From positions 434,001 through 498,000 of the forward strand of contig NZ_AVFL01000001.1 of the NCBI RefSeq assembly GCF_000576635.1: a stretch of DNA of 64,000 nt, written 5' to 3'. The notes below the pieces were generated by a model. That model saw nothing but the letters and a program-made list of their open reading frames with translations. It did no database searches and had not been told where the DNA came from. The position numbers and the translations under genes are program-made. The stretch's first letter is position 1. The number at the start of each line of letters is the position of its first letter. Positions 9,493-18,610 of the stretch are shown here, piece by piece. Source of the stretch: Skermanella stibiiresistens SB22. Lineage in GTDB: Bacteria > Pseudomonadota > Alphaproteobacteria > Azospirillales > Azospirillaceae.

Positions 9493-9534
9493 ATATGAGT
9501 CGGTGATCCACGCGTCCTGAGAGGTCTCCCCGTT

Positions 9535-10542
9535 ATGGGCCATGTCGTGAGCACGCCTGAGACAGTGGGATTTCTGCTGATCCCCCAATTCTCGCTGATC
9601 GCGTTCACGGCGGCCTTGGAACCCCTGCGCCTCGCCAATCACATCAGCGGGCGGGAGCTGTACCGCTGGGTGCTGCTCTCGCCCGATGGCGCGTCCGGCC
9701 AAGCCAGCTGCGGGCTCCGCATCGCGGTCGATCACGGCATCGACGCGGCGCCGGAGCTTCCCACCATCATCGTGTGCAGTGGCATCGATGGACACTGGTA
9801 CGACGATCGCACCGTGCTGTCCTGGCTGCGCCGGCGCGCCACGCGGGGCGTCGAGTTCGGCTCGCTCTGCACCGCCAGCCACATCCTGGCCCGGGCCGGC
9901 CTGCTCAACGGCTATCGCTGCACCATCCATTGGGAAAATCTGGCGGGGTTCTCGGAAACCTATCCGGAGATCGACGCCACCGGCGAGCTGTTCAACATCG
10001 ACCGCAATCGCTTCACCTGCGCCGGCGGCACGGCGGCGATGGACATGATGCTCCACCGCGTGGCGTCGGCCCATGGCGACAAGCTGGCGGTCGGCATCGC
10101 CGAACAACTGCTGCACGAGAAGATCCGCCAGGGCTCGGTCCGCCAGCGCGAGGCGATACAGCCCGATCCCGGCATCGAGCGGGAGGAGTTGGCCGCGGCG
10201 GTCAAGCTGATGATGGCCAATATCGAGGAGCCGCTGGACCTGCTGACGCTGTCCAATCAGCTCGGCCAGTCGCGCCGCAACGTCGAGCGGCTGTTCCGCA
10301 AGTTCATGAACTGCTCGCCCGCCCGGTATTATCTGGGACTTCGACTCAAGCGGGCGCGCCAACTGCTGTTCCAGACCCGGATGTCGGTGATGGAGGTGGC
10401 GATCAGCTGCGGCTTCGTCTCCGCCACCCATTTCAGCAAATGCTACCGCGACTACTTCGGCGTGGCGCCGCGTGACGACCAGAGCGGCCATCGCTTGCGT
10501 CCGCTGACCGATCCAGCGCGCCAGCACGCCACCGTGAGATGA
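9535..10542 (+). CDS. gbdR: GlxA/AraC-family regulator, GbdR-like
   Basis: This 335-residue transcription factor has an N-terminal DJ-1/PfpI-like domain (VGFLLIPQFSLIAFTAALEPLRLAN, and the elbow FGSLCTASHILARAGLL). The C-terminal AraC helix-turn-helix pair spans about 225-320 (LDLLTLSNQLGQSRRNVERLFRKFM, then VMEVAISCGFVSATHFSKCYRDYFG). This architecture and sequence style are those of GbdR, which activates glycine betaine and dimethylglycine catabolism on sensing those compounds. The neighbourhood supports that role, but the related sarcosine (SouR) and carnitine (CdhR) regulators look alike. Its stop overlaps the start of a second similar gene. Confidence 0.8.
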   Translation: MGHVVSTPETVGFLLIPQFSLIAFTAALEPLRLANHISGRELYRWVLLSPDGASGQASCGLRIAVDHGIDAAPELPTIIVCSGIDGHWYDDRTVLSWLRRRATRGVEFGSLCTASHILARAGLLNGYRCTIHWENLAGFSETYPEIDATGELFNIDRNRFTCAGGTAAMDMMLHRVASAHGDKLAVGIAEQLLHEKIRQGSVRQREAIQPDPGIEREELAAAVKLMMANIEEPLDLLTLSNQLGQSRRNVERLFRKFMNCSPARYYLGLRLKRARQLLFQTRMSVMEVAISCGFVSATHFSKCYRDYFGVAPRDDQSGHRLRPLTDPARQHATVR

Positions 10543-11639
10543 CCGGGCGTGAAATGACCGGCGCCCCCGGACGGAGCGGCTTGTCCGTTGGTTTCATCCT
10601 GACAAACAACTTCACGCTGACGGCCCTCGCCACCTTCATGGACGCGCTGAGGCTGGCGGCCGACGACGGCGATGGCAGCCGCCAGATCCGCTGCCGCTGG
10701 ACCATCATGGGATCGTCGCCCGAGCCGGTCAAATCCAGCTGCGGCATCCCGGTCGCGCGCTGGGAAGCTTTCCAGGACCCACGCCAGTTCGACTATCTCG
10801 TGGTGGTCGGAGGGCTGCTCCACGCCGGTCCGCAACTGGACGCCCAGGCGGTCGAGTATCTGCGGACGGCGGCCGCCCAGGGCGTCGGCCTGGTGGGGGT
10901 CTGCACCGGCAGCTTCGTGCTCAGCCGCGCCGGGCTGATGCGCAATCGGCGTTGCTGCGTCAGCTGGTACCATTACCGCGACTATCTGGAGGAGTTCCCC
11001 GACCATCAGCCGGTCGCGGAACAGCTCTACGTGGTCGATCGCGACCGTATCACCTGCGCCGGAGGGGCGGGCGTCGCCGACCTCGCCGCCTTCCTTATCG
11101 AGCGGCACCTGGGCTCCGCCTGCGCCCAGAAGACCATGCACATCATGCTGATCGACAAGGCCCGGCCAGCCGGACAGTCGCAGCCCCAGCCGCCCACGGC
11201 GGTCGAGGGCGGGCCTGCGATCGTCAACGACCGCGTCCGCCGGGCCCTGCTCCTGATGGAGCAGAACCTGACCACGCCGCTGACGGTCGAGCAAATCTCC
11301 AGTCGGCTCAGCGTCAGCACCCGCCAGTTCGAGCGGCTGTTCCGCGAGGCGACCGGCATGAGCCCGAACAGCTTCTACCGCATCCTGCGCCTGCGCTACG
11401 GTCACTGGCTGCTGCGCAACTCGACCCGATCGGTGACCGACATCGCGCAGGAGACCGGCTTCTCCGACTGCGCCCACTTCTCGCGCCAATTCCGCGGTGT
11501 CTACGGCGTCAGCCCCAGCGGGCTGCGCCGCGACGGTCCGCCGCCGGGCCCTCCCGCGATGGCGGAGGGCCTGAGCGCCGTGACGGCGCTGGCGCTGGAC
11601 CGCGATCTGGTGCCGCCGGACCGAAGATTGTTCGAGTGA
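10539..11639 (+). CDS. Second GlxA/AraC-family regulator
   Basis: This 366-residue protein starts by a 4-bp ATGA overlap with the gbdR-like gene. It has the same domain order: a DJ-1/PfpI-like ligand domain (VGFILTNNFTLTALATFMDALRLA; GVCTGSFVLSRAGLMR) and AraC helices (LTVEQISSRLSVSTRQFERLFREATG; VTDIAQETGFSDCAHFSRQFRGVYG). The two proteins are paralogues but clearly diverged. It may sense a different intermediate of the pathway, for example sarcosine as SouR does, or form a heteromer with the first. The ligand cannot be read from sequence. Confidence 0.8.
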   Translation: MTGREMTGAPGRSGLSVGFILTNNFTLTALATFMDALRLAADDGDGSRQIRCRWTIMGSSPEPVKSSCGIPVARWEAFQDPRQFDYLVVVGGLLHAGPQLDAQAVEYLRTAAAQGVGLVGVCTGSFVLSRAGLMRNRRCCVSWYHYRDYLEEFPDHQPVAEQLYVVDRDRITCAGGAGVADLAAFLIERHLGSACAQKTMHIMLIDKARPAGQSQPQPPTAVEGGPAIVNDRVRRALLLMEQNLTTPLTVEQISSRLSVSTRQFERLFREATGMSPNSFYRILRLRYGHWLLRNSTRSVTDIAQETGFSDCAHFSRQFRGVYGVSPSGLRRDGPPPGPPAMAEGLSAVTALALDRDLVPPDRRLFE

Positions 11640-11848
11640 GGCGGGTAGCGTGCCGTCAGCTTGAACAATGAACGAGAAAAGTGCGACCATGGGCATTGAG
11701 TACTGAGCCAAGCGCGCTTGGGACTACCAAAGCGGTTTAGGGAATTGGTAAATTGCGTGATTGTACAACTATTAGTTTAGTAAGCTCATGGGAGTGGATG
11801 GTTTGATTGGCGACTTTCTGGCGGCCGTGACTGAGTGGAGGAAGAAAA

Positions 11849-12226
11849 ATGTCGGAGACTAATGGCGGCAAGCGGGAAATTCGTGTCACGGAAGGCGCTC
11901 TGGAACTGGCCGCGTCCGAAGTCGCCAATGCCTGGAAAGCCGCCGAGGCCGGGCGGGATATCGAGGTGACCGATAAGCTATATTTCGAGGATTGGAGCGC
12001 TCTTTGCGCGGTTCTGACGCCGAAGCGCTACGAGTTGCTGCGCCACCTGCGGCGCGCACCGGTAGCCGGTATCCGAGCGCTGGCACGGGAACTTGGCCGG
12101 GATGTCAAACGGGTCCACGAGGATGTCGTGGCGCTTGAGGAACTTGGCCTTCTTGAGAGGGATCAATCGGGCCAACTCTCCATGCCACTCGACGAAATAT
12201 CGTCAACGATCCGCTTCGCGGCCTGA
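11849..12226 (+). CDS. HVO_A0114-type winged-helix DNA-binding protein
   Basis: This 125-residue protein has a MarR-like winged helix in its second half (TPKRYELLRHLRRAPVAGIRALARELGRDVKRVHEDVVALEELGLLERD), as in the HVO_A0114 family of putative transcriptional regulators. Many members are the DNA-binding partner of a small toxin-like protein encoded directly upstream. The 209 bp upstream here are A/T-rich and hold only a 12-codon frame, so it appears to be an orphan. The ATG follows a GGAGG-containing ribosome site. Confidence 0.65.
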   Translation: MSETNGGKREIRVTEGALELAASEVANAWKAAEAGRDIEVTDKLYFEDWSALCAVLTPKRYELLRHLRRAPVAGIRALARELGRDVKRVHEDVVALEELGLLERDQSGQLSMPLDEISSTIRFAA

Positions 12227-12303
12227 GGCGCGATCCGGGGGAGGGACCGTTGGGAATGGCACCTATCGACCTTCGGAAATGACGGGGAAAATGGCTGCGC
12301 CCC

Positions 12304-13212
12304 TCACCCCCGCCTGAACACCTCCCAACTCGCCAGAACCGCGCCTCCCACGATCAGCCCGCACGCCGCCCAAACCGTCCAATGTCCCGGCGCCAGTCCG
12401 AAGCCGATCAGCAGCAGCGTCGATAGCAGCGGCGAGGCGTAGGAGATGGCGCCAAGCGCCCGGATGTCGCCGCGCTTGACGCCGTGGTCCCAGGCGAAGA
12501 ACGCGGCACCGACCGGGCCGATGCCGAGGCCGACGAGGGCGAGCCACCCGACGATGCCGTCGGGCCAGACCGTCACCTCCCACGCCAGATGGCAGAGCAG
12601 CGCCAGAGCCGCCGTCGCCAGGCAGAAGCCCGCGACGGCGTCGGTCGGCACCTGACCGAAGCGGCGGTTCAGCAGCGAGTAGGTGGTCCAGATCAGGGCG
12701 CTCCCCAGGGCCGCGACATATCCCGCCACGTAGGCGCGCTCGATCGCGACGCCGCCGCCGCGCGTCACCAGCAGCACCGTGCCGGCCAAGCCCGCCATGG
12801 CGCCGGCGACGTGCCACCAGCGCAGGCGCTCGCCCGGCAGCAGGGCCGAGAACAGCACGATGAACAGCGGCCACAGGTAATTGATCAGGTTCGCCTCGAC
12901 CGGAGGGGCGGATTTCAGCGACAGGAAGTAGAGGAAGTGGAAGCCGAACAGCCCACCGACGCTCAGGCCCCAAGCGGCCAGCGGCTGGCGCATCGCGCGG
13001 AGCGGCGAGCGTCCGCCCGCCAGCGTGCCGCAGATGCCGGTCAGTCCCCCGATCGCGAAGGCGACCGCCACCGTCTGGAACGGGGGCAGGGTGCCGGTCA
13101 GCGCGGTCAGCGGCGCCAGCAGGGCCCACATCAGGATGGCGGAAACGCCGATCAGGGTGGCCCGGCCGGTGGCGGCCCGTACGGGCGGGGCGAGGGTGGT
13201 GGTCGATGTCAT
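12304..13212 (-). CDS. EamA/DMT-superfamily permease (YddG-like)
   Basis: This 302-residue protein has about ten hydrophobic segments and the internal two-fold EamA duplication. It begins ATLIGVSAILMWALLAPLTALTG and contains EANLINYLWPLFIVLFSALLPGERL, the best conserved EamA stretch. The overall pattern resembles YddG, the aromatic amino acid/paraquat exporter. It diverges from soxB with 137 bp between them, so a shared control region is possible. A role in exporting a pathway metabolite is speculation. Confidence 0.85.
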   Translation of the reverse strand: MTSTTTLAPPVRAATGRATLIGVSAILMWALLAPLTALTGTLPPFQTVAVAFAIGGLTGICGTLAGGRSPLRAMRQPLAAWGLSVGGLFGFHFLYFLSLKSAPPVEANLINYLWPLFIVLFSALLPGERLRWWHVAGAMAGLAGTVLLVTRGGGVAIERAYVAGYVAALGSALIWTTYSLLNRRFGQVPTDAVAGFCLATAALALLCHLAWEVTVWPDGIVGWLALVGLGIGPVGAAFFAWDHGVKRGDIRALGAISYASPLLSTLLLIGFGLAPGHWTVWAACGLIVGGAVLASWEVFRRG

Positions 13213-13349
13213 CTTCGGTTTCTACTATGGATTTCCGACGGGCTTGAACGGGGTGGTGTCGCATTCGTTATGCCGAATTGGCCGCCGCATTCTAGCGGTC
13301 CGGCGCGTTTCCGCGATAGGGTCACGCCACGGTACAGGGTGAGGATGGC

Positions 13350-14603
13350 ATGGCGAAGTACTCGATTTTCTCCCTCCTTAGGAACGCGGCGTCCCATCAC
13401 CAGAATTGGGACCGCGCGTGGCGCGACAACCGGCCGAAACCGGACGGCTACGACGTCGTCATCATCGGCGGCGGTGGGCATGGGCTGGCGACGGCCTATT
13501 ACCTCGCCAAGGAGCACGGCATCACCAATGTCGCCGTGATCGAGCGAAGCTGGCTGGGTGGCGGCAACACCGGCCGCAACACCACCATCATCCGGTCTAA
13601 CTACCTGTGGGACGAGAGCGCCGCCCTCTACGAGAAGTCGCTCCAGCTCTACGAGGGGCTGAGCCAGGAGCTGAACTACAACATCATGTTCAGCCAGCGC
13701 GGCGTGCTCAACCTCGCCCATAACCTGGGCGACGTGCGGGAGGGCATGCGCCGGGTCAACGCGCTCCGCCTCAACGGTGTCGACAGCGAGTGGATGACGG
13801 CCGAGCAGGTCAAGGAATTCTGCCCGATCATCAACATCTCCAAGGATGTCCGCTACCCGATCATGGGCGGCACCCTGCAGCGCCGCGCCGGCACCGCCCG
13901 GCACGACGCGGTCGCCTGGGGCTTCGCCCGCGCCGCCAGCGCCCGGGGTGTCGACATCATCCAGAACTGCGAGGTCACCGGCATCCGCCGCGAGAACGGC
14001 AAGGTGGTCGGCGTCGACACTTCGATGGGCTTCGTCAAGGCCGGCAAGGTCGGCATTGTCGCCGCCGGTCACTCCAGCGTCGTGGCCGGCATGGCCGACC
14101 TGCGGTTGCCGGTCGAGAGCCACCCGCTGCAGGCCCTGGTGTCGGAGCCGGTCAAGCCGGTGATCGATTGCGTCGTGATGTCCAACACCGTCCACGTCTA
14201 TGTCAGCCAGTCCGACAAGGGCGAGCTGGTGATGGGTGCCGGCATCGACGCCTACACGGGATACGGCCAGCGCGGCAGCTTCCACGTGATCGAGCACCAG
14301 ATGGGCGCGCTGCTGGAGTTGTTCCCGATCTTCAGCCGGCTGCGGATGCTGCGCCAATGGGCCGGCATCGTCGATGTCTGCCCCGACGCCAGCCCGATCA
14401 TCTCGAAGACGCCGGTCGACAACCTGTTCATCAATTGCGGCTGGGGAACCGGCGGCTTCAAGGCGACGCCGGGGTCCGGCTTCGTCTTCGCCCACACGAT
14501 CGCCCGGGGCGAGCCGCACGCGCTGAACGCGCCGTTCGGCCTGGAACGCTTCAACACCGGCCATCTCATCGACGAGCACGGCGCCGCCGCCGTGGCCCAC
14601 TGA
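13350..14603 (+). CDS. soxB: Sarcosine oxidase, beta subunit
   Basis: This is the FAD/FMN catalytic subunit of heterotetrameric sarcosine oxidase, which oxidises sarcosine to glycine and passes the methyl group to tetrahydrofolate with release of H2O2. The 417 residues fit the family. It has the FAD motif [23 protein letters not shown] and [20 protein letters not shown]. The segment [20 protein letters not shown] holds the histidine that carries covalent FMN in characterised SoxB. It heads the soxB-D-A-G operon, with a GAGG ribosome site just before the ATG. Confidence 0.96.
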   Translation: MAKYSIFSLLRNAASHHQNWDRAWRDNRPKPDGYDVVIIGGGGHGLATAYYLAKEHGITNVAVIERSWLGGGNTGRNTTIIRSNYLWDESAALYEKSLQLYEGLSQELNYNIMFSQRGVLNLAHNLGDVREGMRRVNALRLNGVDSEWMTAEQVKEFCPIINISKDVRYPIMGGTLQRRAGTARHDAVAWGFARAASARGVDIIQNCEVTGIRRENGKVVGVDTSMGFVKAGKVGIVAAGHSSVVAGMADLRLPVESHPLQALVSEPVKPVIDCVVMSNTVHVYVSQSDKGELVMGAGIDAYTGYGQRGSFHVIEHQMGALLELFPIFSRLRMLRQWAGIVDVCPDASPIISKTPVDNLFINCGWGTGGFKATPGSGFVFAHTIARGEPHALNAPFGLERFNTGHLIDEHGAAAVAH

Positions 14604-14620
14604 GCCTAGAGGATCACCCG

Positions 14621-14962
14621 ATGCTCCTGATCAACTGCCCCTGGTGCGGCCCACGCGACGAGACCGAGTTCGGCTATGGCGGCGAGGCCCACCGCACCCG
14701 CCCGGCCGACCCCTCCGGCACCAGCGACATCGAATGGGCCGAATTCCTGTTCATGAGGACCAACCCGAAGGGCGCCCACCGCGAACGTTGGGTCCACAGC
14801 CACGGCTGCCGCCGCTGGTTCAACGTCGAGCGCCACACCGTGACCAACCAGATCACGCGGGTTTATCCGATGGGTGGCCAAGTGGGCGGCACCGAGATCG
14901 CGACGCCCGCCGCCGAACAGGCGATCGAGGCCAAGGAACCCAAGCAGGGGAGCCGGTCATGA
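14621..14962 (+). CDS. soxD: Sarcosine oxidase, delta subunit
   Basis: This 113-residue protein starts 17 bp after soxB. It carries the zinc-binding start MLLINCPWCGPRDETEFGYGGEAH and the conserved middle NPKGAHRERWVHSHGCRRWFNVERHT that supplies the remaining metal ligands. SoxD stabilises the heterotetramer and contacts the folate-binding part of SoxA. Its stop overlaps the soxA start by 4 bp (ATGA), implying translational coupling. Confidence 0.95.
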   Translation: MLLINCPWCGPRDETEFGYGGEAHRTRPADPSGTSDIEWAEFLFMRTNPKGAHRERWVHSHGCRRWFNVERHTVTNQITRVYPMGGQVGGTEIATPAAEQAIEAKEPKQGSRS

Positions 14963-17900
14963 CAAAGGACGCTTTCCGCGGCGCCACCGGCGGCCGGATC
15001 GACCGGAGCCGGCCCGTCACCTTCACCTTCAACGGCCGGACTTATCGCGGCTACCAGGGCGACACGCTGGCCTCCGCCCTGCTCGCCAACGGCGTCCATC
15101 TGGTTGGCCGCAGTTTCAAGTACCACCGGCCGCGTGGCATCCTGTCCGCCGGGTCGGAGGAGAGCAACGCGCTGATCCAACTGGAGCGCGGCAACCGCAC
15201 CGAACCGAACCTGCGCGCCACCCAGATCGAGATCCACGAGGGTCTGGCCGCCAGCAGCCAGAACGCCTGGCCCAGCGTCGAGACCGATGTCGGCTCGATC
15301 AACAACGTCTTGTCCAAGGTCTTCGTCGCCGGCTTCTACTACAAGACCTTCATGCATCCCCAGAGCTTCTGGATGAAGGTCTACGAGCCGGTGATCCGCC
15401 GCGCCGCCGGCCTGGGCAAGGCTCCGGCCGAGCCCGATCCCGACTTCTATGACAAGATGCATGTCCATTCCGACGTGCTGATCGTCGGTTCCGGCCCAGC
15501 CGGACTGATGGCGGCCCTGGCCGCCGCCCGGACGGGAGCCCGCGTCATCCTGGCCGACGAGCAGAACGAGTTCGGCGGCTCCCTTCTGGGCACCCGCGAG
15601 ATGATCGACGGCCGTCCCGCCGCCGACTGGGTCGCCGCCGCGGTCGAGGAACTGAGGGCCTTCCCCGAGGTCCGTTTGCTGCCGCGCACCACGGTGACCG
15701 GCTATTACGACCACAACTACCTGATCCTGGCGGAGCGCAGGACCGACCACCTGCCGCGCGGTTCCGCGCCGAAAATCTCGCGCCAACGCCTGTGGAAGGT
15801 CCGGGCCAAGCAGGTCGTGCTGGCGACCGGCTCGCACGAGCGCCCGCTGGTGTTCGCCGACAACGACCGTCCCGGCATCATGCTGGCCGGTGCCGTCCGG
15901 ACCTATGTCAACCGCTTCGCCGCCCTGCCGGGCCGGCGCGCCGTGGTGCTGACCAACAACGACAGCGCCTACGCCGCGGCGCTCGACATGAACGACGCCG
16001 GCATCGAGATCGCCGCCATCGTCGACCTGCGCGGCCACGCCGGCGGCCCCTTGGCGGCCGAGGCCAAGCGGCGCGGCTTCCGCGTCCTGACCAACACGGC
16101 GATCACCGCGACCCATGGGTCGAAGCGGGTCACCGGCGTCGACGTCATGATGATGAACGGTCCCGGCGAGGACGTCATCGGCGCTCCGACCCGGATCGAT
16201 TGCGACCTGGTCGCCATGTCGGGCGGCTGGAACCCGGCGGTCCACCTGTTCTCGCAATCGACCGGCAAGCTGCGCTACGACGACGAACTCTCGTGTTTCG
16301 TTCCGGGTGTCTCGGTCCAGGCCGAGCGGTCGGCCGGATCGTGCAAGGGCACCTTCGACCTTCCGGCGTGTCTGGCGGAGGGCGCCGCGACCGGCGCCCA
16401 GGCGGCCCTGGCCGCCGGTCACGGCGATGGTGTGGCGCCGGCGGTTCCCGCCGCCACCTCGGTGGCGCCGCAGCCGCTGCGCCCGCTCTGGATCGTGCCG
16501 ACGACCACGCCGGTCGGTCACGGCAAGGCCAAGCACTTCGTCGATTTCCAAAACGACGTGTCCGCCGCCGATGTGCTGCTGGCGTCCCGCGAGGGCTATC
16601 AGTCGGTCGAGCACCTCAAGCGCTACACCACCACCGGTATGGGCACCGACCAGGGCAAGACCTCCAACGTCAACGCCCTGGCGATCCTGGCGAAGTCGCT
16701 GGCCTCCCCCATTCCTCAAGTCGGCACCACCACCTTCCGCCCGCCCTACACGCCGACCACCTATGGCGTGCTGGCCGGCCGCGATGTCGGGGAGCTGGCC
16801 GACGCCGCCCGCGTCACGCCGATGCATTCCTGGCACGTCGCCCACGGGGCGGCGTTCGAGGATGTCGGCCAGTGGAAGCGGCCCTGGTACTTTCCGAAGG
16901 GGGACGCCCAAGGGACCGAGGACATGCACGCGGCCGTCCGGCGCGAGTGCCGCGCGGTGCGGAACGGGGTCGGCGTGCTCGACGCCTCGACCTTGGGCAA
17001 GATCGACATCCAGGGTCCCGACGCGGCCCAACTGCTCAACCGCGTCTACACCAACGCCTTCCTGAAGCTCGATATCGGCAAGTGCCGCTACGGCGTCATG
17101 TGCAAGGAGGACGGCATGGTGATGGACGACGGCGTCACCACGCGGCTCGGCCCCAACCACTTCCTGATGACCACCACGACCGGCAACGCCGCCAAGGTGC
17201 TGGAGTGGCTGGAGGACTATATCCAGACCGAGTGGCCCGACCTCCGCGTCTTCCTGACCTCCGTCACCGAGCATTGGGCGACCGCTTCGATCGCCGGTCC
17301 CAAGGCCCGCGAGGTGGTGGCCGAACTGGCGCCCGACCTGGACCTGAGCCCGGAGGCGTTCCCCTACATGTCGTACCGCGAGGCGGTGGTCGCGGGCGTC
17401 CCGGCGCGGATCTTCCGCATCAGCTTCACCGGCGAGCTCTCCTATGAGATCAACGTGCCGGCCCAGCATGGCCTCCACCTGTGGGAGAACATCATGCGGG
17501 CCGGTGAAAAGCACGGCATCACGCCCTATGGCACCGAGACGATGCACGTGCTGCGCGCCGAGAAGGGCTACATCATCGTCGGTCAGGAGACCGACGCGAC
17601 GGTGACGCCGCAGGACCTCGGCATGGGTTGGGTGGTGTCGAAGCAGAAGGCCGACTTCATCGGCAAGCGTTCGTACACCAGGAAGGACACGGCGCGGAGC
17701 GACCGCAAGCAATTGGTTGGATTGCTGACCGACGACCCCAACGAGGTCCTGCCGGAAGGAACCCAGTTGACCGCCATCGCCGACGGCCACGCGCCGGTGC
17801 CGATGCTGGGCCACGTCACGTCGAGCTATTTCAGCGACACGCTGGGCCGCTCGATCGCCTTGGCCCTGGTGTCGGACGGCTTCAACCGGATGGGCCAGAC

Positions 17901-17994
17901 CATCTTCGCGCCGCTGGGGGGTGGCAAGACCGTCTCCTGCGCCGTCACCAAGCCCGTGTTCTACGATCCCGAGGGAGTGCGTCTCCATGGCTGA
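14959..17994 (+). CDS. soxA: Sarcosine oxidase, alpha subunit
   Basis: This 1011-residue subunit has normal SoxA length. The N-terminal beta-grasp domain (VTFTFNGRTYRGYQGDTLASALLANGV) is followed by an NAD-binding domain (VLIVGSGPAGLMAALAAARTGA, near residue 175). The C-terminal third is a glycine-cleavage T-protein-like folate-binding domain (VGVLDASTLGKIDIQGPDAAQLLNRVYTN). SoxA binds NAD+ and receives the iminium from SoxB for transfer to tetrahydrofolate. The ATG is set by the ATGA overlap with soxD. A longer in-frame reading upstream only overlaps soxD. Confidence 0.96.
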   Translation: MTKDAFRGATGGRIDRSRPVTFTFNGRTYRGYQGDTLASALLANGVHLVGRSFKYHRPRGILSAGSEESNALIQLERGNRTEPNLRATQIEIHEGLAASSQNAWPSVETDVGSINNVLSKVFVAGFYYKTFMHPQSFWMKVYEPVIRRAAGLGKAPAEPDPDFYDKMHVHSDVLIVGSGPAGLMAALAAARTGARVILADEQNEFGGSLLGTREMIDGRPAADWVAAAVEELRAFPEVRLLPRTTVTGYYDHNYLILAERRTDHLPRGSAPKISRQRLWKVRAKQVVLATGSHERPLVFADNDRPGIMLAGAVRTYVNRFAALPGRRAVVLTNNDSAYAAALDMNDAGIEIAAIVDLRGHAGGPLAAEAKRRGFRVLTNTAITATHGSKRVTGVDVMMMNGPGEDVIGAPTRIDCDLVAMSGGWNPAVHLFSQSTGKLRYDDELSCFVPGVSVQAERSAGSCKGTFDLPACLAEGAATGAQAALAAGHGDGVAPAVPAATSVAPQPLRPLWIVPTTTPVGHGKAKHFVDFQNDVSAADVLLASREGYQSVEHLKRYTTTGMGTDQGKTSNVNALAILAKSLASPIPQVGTTTFRPPYTPTTYGVLAGRDVGELADAARVTPMHSWHVAHGAAFEDVGQWKRPWYFPKGDAQGTEDMHAAVRRECRAVRNGVGVLDASTLGKIDIQGPDAAQLLNRVYTNAFLKLDIGKCRYGVMCKEDGMVMDDGVTTRLGPNHFLMTTTTGNAAKVLEWLEDYIQTEWPDLRVFLTSVTEHWATASIAGPKAREVVAELAPDLDLSPEAFPYMSYREAVVAGVPARIFRISFTGELSYEINVPAQHGLHLWENIMRAGEKHGITPYGTETMHVLRAEKGYIIVGQETDATVTPQDLGMGWVVSKQKADFIGKRSYTRKDTARSDRKQLVGLLTDDPNEVLPEGTQLTAIADGHAPVPMLGHVTSSYFSDTLGRSIALALVSDGFNRMGQTIFAPLGGGKTVSCAVTKPVFYDPEGVRLHG

Positions 17995-18577
17995 CACCCT
18001 GCTCCGACGCGGCGGCGCCGAGCGCTTCACCCAGGCCGTCGCGGCGTTGTCACCGGCGGCCGGTCCGCGGCTGGCCGAGTTGACGCCGCCTGGCCAGATC
18101 AACCTGCGCGGTCGGCCGTCCGATCCCAAGTTCGTCCGCACCGTCGGCGGCGTGCTCGGCTGCGTCCTGCCGCTCAGCGCCAATACGGTGACCTCGGCGG
18201 CCGATGTCACCGTGCTGTGGCTCGGGCCGGACGAGTGGCTGCTGGTGACGCCACCCGGGGTGGAGACCGCCCTGGTCGCCCGTCTCCGCGAGGCGCTTGG
18301 CGACCTGCACGCCGCAGTCACGGATGTGACCGGCAACAGGACGCGGCTCAGGCTCTCCGGTCCGAACGCCCGCGAGACCCTGATGAAGGGATGTGCCCTG
18401 GATCTGCATCCCGCCAGCTTCAAGCCGGGCCAATGCGCCCAGACCCTGCTGGCGCGCTCCGGGATCATCCTGCACCAGATCGACGACACCCCGACCTACG
18501 ACGTCTACCCGCGCCGCTCGTTCAGCGAATACACCTGGATGTGGCTGAGCGACGCCATGGCGGAGTACCAGCGCTAA
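17987..18577 (+). CDS. soxG: Sarcosine oxidase, gamma subunit
   Basis: This 196-residue protein starts inside the last codons of soxA (8-bp overlap). GGGAG lies just before the ATG, inside the soxA end. Conserved SoxG segments are INLRGRPSDPKFVRTVGGVLGCVLP, LGPDEWLLVTPPG, VTDVTGNRTRLRLSGPNARE and DDTPTYDVYPRRSFSEYTWMWL. The fold is related to the T-protein and completes the SoxBDAG tetramer. The sdaA gene follows 33 bp later, so the operon probably continues. Confidence 0.94.
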   Translation: MADTLLRRGGAERFTQAVAALSPAAGPRLAELTPPGQINLRGRPSDPKFVRTVGGVLGCVLPLSANTVTSAADVTVLWLGPDEWLLVTPPGVETALVARLREALGDLHAAVTDVTGNRTRLRLSGPNARETLMKGCALDLHPASFKPGQCAQTLLARSGIILHQIDDTPTYDVYPRRSFSEYTWMWLSDAMAEYQR

Positions 18578-18610
18578 CGGACTTTACCAACAAACAAGGG
18601 GGAGGCGGTC

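Noticed and set aside
13256-13283. GbdR-type repeat before soxB
   Set aside because: One half (GTGTCGC) is present but the second half at +21 is poor (ATTGGCC); kept only as a remark under the dgcA/gbcA finding.
14863-18489. 1208-codon open frame on the minus strand opposite soxA/soxG
   Set aside because: GC-rich third-position bias leaves long stop-free antisense frames; the translation is low-complexity (Gly/Arg/Asp/His-rich) and soxA/soxG are certain on the plus strand.
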